Positions 62,267 to 64,000 of a stretch of 64,000 nt of DNA are shown in pieces (within the stretch, counting starts at the first letter, position 1; every line of letters begins with the position of its first letter). Below the pieces are notes generated by a model. The model was not told where the DNA came from. It saw only the letters and a program-made list of their open reading frames with translations, and made no database searches. Source of the DNA: Clostridiales bacterium. Its GTDB lineage: Bacteria > Bacillota > Clostridia > Oscillospirales > Acutalibacteraceae. The translations under genes were made by a program, and so were the position numbers. Location: assembly GCA_019422525.1 (NCBI GenBank), contig JAHZDE010000001.1:310001-374000 (forward strand), read 5' to 3'.

Positions 62267-62304
62267 GAAACAAAATTTTTTAAGAATTCAAAGGAGGCTT
62301 TTCC

Positions 62305-62463
62305 ATGGACAGATATGTTTGTGATGCCTGCGGCTATGTATATGACCCGGCAGTCGGTGATCCCGACAACGGAATCGAACCCGGCACTGCGTTTGAGGCA
62401 CTTCCTGATGATTGGGTATGCCCTCTGTGCGGCCTTGGCAAAGATTCTTTCAGCAAGGAATAA
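62305..62463 (+). CDS. Rubredoxin
   Basis: 52-residue iron protein: [19 protein letters not shown], then [24 protein letters not shown]. The four Cys in two C-x2-C-G units bind one Fe. AAAGGAGG is seven bases before the ATG. It has its own promoter and terminator. Electron carrier, commonly for rubrerythrin or oxygen-reducing systems in anaerobes; no such partner is in the window. Confidence 0.97.
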   Translation: MDRYVCDACGYVYDPAVGDPDNGIEPGTAFEALPDDWVCPLCGLGKDSFSKE

Positions 62464-62484
62464 AAAACGAATCGCTATCAAAAC

Positions 62485-62523
62485 GCCCGGCAGTAAGCAA
62501 TTGCTTATGCCGGGCATTTTTTT
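62485..62523 (+). terminator. Terminator of rubredoxin
   Basis: GCCCGGCA-G-TAAGCAA / TTGCTTA-TGCCGGGC, then A and T7. Confidence 0.92.
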
Positions 62524-62526
62524 GTA

Positions 62527-63021
62527 TTAGGCTAAAAAATAAAGCAGAGCAAAAGGAAGCGAAAACAATAAGCCTATTGTTACGTCTCGGACAAAATGAA
62601 CTCCGCCAATAACCCGCGAAACGGCAACAGCCAATGCAAGAATGCTGAAAAAGAGCCCGGCCCAAGGGGAAAGATACAAAAACGCCAGAGCGATTGCAGC
62701 GGCACTGGTGGTGTGACGGCTGGGCAGGCTTTTTCCTTTTCCCGGAGTGGCCGGCAGAAATGGCGTGTAAGATAGACAGTCATAAGGCCGAGGCGCATTG
62801 AGCACTTTGCGAAACAGTGTTACTGCCAGAAAGGTTAGAGCGGGCACGCCCAGAAAGAAAGGCCATTCGGGACTTTGACACCAGAATAAATATCCCAATG
62901 TTCCCAAATAACACAGGGCAGAGAGGATGGGAAGCCATCGAAATAAACGGTGAAACAAGCGGGCGCGCCTTGAAGTACGATTTAACCAATCTGTACAGGC
63001 CTGATAATGTGCTGCGGTCAC
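62527..63021 (-). CDS. PAP2-family phosphatase
   Basis: 164 residues with five or so spans. Motifs: RKVLNAPRPYD (K-x6-R-P-like), KSLPSRHTTSAAAIALAFLYL (PSRH) and VSRVIGGVHFVRDVTIG (SR-x5-H-x3-D). A short PAP2 of the undecaprenyl-pyrophosphatase-like group. It starts with GTG after GGAGG, overlapping the Cys-rich gene upstream by four bases. Confidence 0.93.
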   Translation of the reverse strand: MTAAHYQACTDWLNRTSRRARLFHRLFRWLPILSALCYLGTLGYLFWCQSPEWPFFLGVPALTFLAVTLFRKVLNAPRPYDCLSYTPFLPATPGKGKSLPSRHTTSAAAIALAFLYLSPWAGLFFSILALAVAVSRVIGGVHFVRDVTIGLLFSLPFALLYFLA

Positions 63022-63248
63022 AGTGAAAAGTCCTCCGGGTCAAATTTTGGAAGAGGTGGCGAAGTTTTGGGGGTGCGTTTAAGAGGGTCATAGGAAAACC
63101 GGCTGCACCCGGCAGAATCCTCACAGATACATCCCAAGGAGCATTCCGCTGACTCATCTTCTGCTGCATTATTATAAGAGCAATAGCGACAATCCGGCTC
63201 AATGGTACCGCCAAAGAGCCGGTTCTTTTTATTTTTCCGACCAAACAA
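63018..63248 (-). CDS. Small Cys-rich conserved protein
   Basis: About 76 residues: basic start (FGRKNKKNRLFGG), EPDCRYCSY, ECSLGCICEDSAGCSRFSYDPLKRTP, and a Pro-rich end with LPKFDPEDFSL. The pattern C-x2-C ... C-x3-C-x-C ... C, then YDPLKR-P and a final EDFSL, recurs in small uncharacterised proteins of Ruminococcaceae as I recall; no function is known. The cysteines suggest metal binding. The TTG at 63248 is nine bases from AAGGGG, while the ATG at 63257 abuts it. Coupled to the PAP2 gene by a four-base overlap. Confidence 0.72.
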   Translation of the reverse strand: MFGRKNKKNRLFGGTIEPDCRYCSYNNAAEDESAECSLGCICEDSAGCSRFSYDPLKRTPKTSPPLPKFDPEDFSL

Positions 63249-63286
63249 GAAAATCATCCCCTTTTGACAAGCAATCCATGATTGTT

Positions 63287-64000
63287 TTACCGGTTTTCCC
63301 AAGGCGTAACAGCCCATTTTAAACAGCCGTCCAGCTGTTGGGAGAAAACACGGTAGCCTTCTAAAATCTCGTTAAGAGGAGCCTTGTGGGTAATTAAAAA
63401 ATCGGTGTTCAGCTTTCCGGTTTCCATCAAATGCAGCAGCATATCGCAATGGACTGCATCGACACCACCGGTTTTAAAAATCAGATTCTTTCCATACATA
63501 TCGGGCAACGGAAGTACTTGAGGAGACTCATACATAGCCACCAAGGCAACCACGCTGTTGGGACGGGCAATCTTCCAAGCCAGTTCAAAAGTATTCTCTC
63601 CGCCGGCAGCTTCTATCACACCGTCTGCTCCCCGGCCATGGGTCAAAGAAAGCACGCAGGTTTCGGCATTTTCCTGGGGAACACAGACAATTTCATCTGC
63701 CAATCCCAGCTTTTTAGCAAGCTCCAATCGCTCTTGGTTTTTATCAATAGCAATTATGCTGCCTACCCCAAACAGCCGGGCACATTCCATCGCGCACAGC
63801 CCAACCGGTCCGGCGCCAATAACCGCTACCGTATCCCCGGGAGACAATTCGCACAGTTCTGCACCAAAATAACCACTGGAAAGAATATCCCCGGTAAACA
63901 GAGCGTTTTCATCGGTAACACTGTCTGGAATTTTGGAAAGCCCACTATCCGCATAGGGAACCCTTACGTATTCGGCCTGACAGCCATCAATACGGCATCC
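63287..64000 (-). CDS. Zinc-dependent alcohol dehydrogenase family protein (5' end outside window)
   Basis: The last 237 residues of a medium-chain dehydrogenase. GCRIDGCQAEYVRVPYAD and SSGYFGAELCELSPGDTVAVIGAGPVGLCAMECARLFGV (Rossmann GxGxxG), IAIDKNQERLELAKKLG, GADGVIEAAGGENTFELAWKIARPNSVVALVAMY, and DAVHCDMLLHLMETGKLNTDFLITH are typical of the FDH/threonine-dehydrogenase-like subgroup. The N-terminal catalytic zinc domain is beyond the right edge. Substrate not resolvable. Confidence 0.92.
   Translation of the reverse strand, partial: GCRIDGCQAEYVRVPYADSGLSKIPDSVTDENALFTGDILSSGYFGAELCELSPGDTVAVIGAGPVGLCAMECARLFGVGSIIAIDKNQERLELAKKLGLADEIVCVPQENAETCVLSLTHGRGADGVIEAAGGENTFELAWKIARPNSVVALVAMYESPQVLPLPDMYGKNLIFKTGGVDAVHCDMLLHLMETGKLNTDFLITHKAPLNEILEGYRVFSQQLDGCLKWAVTPWENR

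Overview
The window looks like a chromosomal segment of a Gram-positive, low-to-mid GC anaerobe of the class Clostridia, most likely an Oscillospirales/Ruminococcaceae-type gut bacterium. The grounds are a dgt-dnaG-rpoD(sigA) cluster, small Firmicutes proteins (DUF896, DUF951), a short archaeal/eukaryal-type prolyl-tRNA synthetase, the GlgC+GlgD pair of clostridial glycogen operons, a Na+-pump decarboxylase beta subunit, a T-box leader, an LPxTG-type surface protein, rubredoxin, and many strong A+T-rich sigma-A promoters next to clean intrinsic terminators. No insertion sequence, prophage, CRISPR array or conjugative module is visible. The taxonomic call is inference from gene content, not from a database search.

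Layout, left to right. 1-3.3 kb: a gene cut by the left edge (PD-(D/E)XK-like), an HD protein, DUF212 and DUF896 proteins, a two-cluster ferredoxin-like protein and an orphan ORF. 3.3-9.4 kb: topoisomerase III, QueH, an anion transporter, and a divergent MFS/MarR pair around a perfect 26-bp palindrome. 9.4-10.0 kb: a minus-strand tRNA operon (Gly-Arg-His-Gln) with a peculiar repeat trailer. 10.1-13.7 kb: DUF951, prfA, tsaC/sua5, coaE and a lytic transglycosylase. 13.8-17.1 kb: M18 aminopeptidase and pyruvate kinase. 17.4-23.8 kb: a VanY-like protein that has lost its zinc ligands, rpmE, a YigZ protein, dgt-dnaG-rpoD and an Rrf2 regulator. 23.9-24.1 kb: tRNA-Arg(CCG) followed by the same kind of trailer repeat. 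24.3-29.8 kb: Nudix, Usp, M23 peptidase, lexA, a small membrane protein, aroE-aroK and acpP. 30.0-33.3 kb: decarboxylase beta and small subunits, proS, a membrane protein. 33.4-41.3 kb: a HAD phosphatase, feoA-feoB-Cys-rich protein behind a DtxR-type iron box, deoD-cdd-pdp nucleoside salvage, and RNase Y. 41.5-46.9 kb: a cell-wall-anchored PAP2 phosphatase, a membrane protein, T-box-thrS. 47.0-50.5 kb: two divergent XRE regulators and a NatAB-like ABC exporter operon. 50.8-56.8 kb: glgB-glgC-glgD-glgA with a structured glgD-glgA gap. 56.9-64 kb: GtrA, an unknown protein, two PAP2 phosphatases, a Ca2+-type P-ATPase, a DUF6514-like protein, rubredoxin, a Cys-rich small protein and an alcohol dehydrogenase cut by the right edge.

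Most of the window is housekeeping: translation, replication initiation, glycogen synthesis, nucleoside salvage and iron uptake. The best leads are: (1) a repeat found downstream of both tRNA loci, with hairpins whose stems differ but whose loop core is kept; (2) the VanY-like pseudoenzyme; (3) the surface PAP2 phosphatase fused to an autotransporter-type beta-strand repeat; (4) mutually exclusive hairpins between glgD and glgA; (5) an orphan terminator and possible small RNA or micropeptide upstream of lexA; (6) an actinobacterial-looking DtxR box in front of feoAB; (7) palindromes over the rubredoxin promoter.
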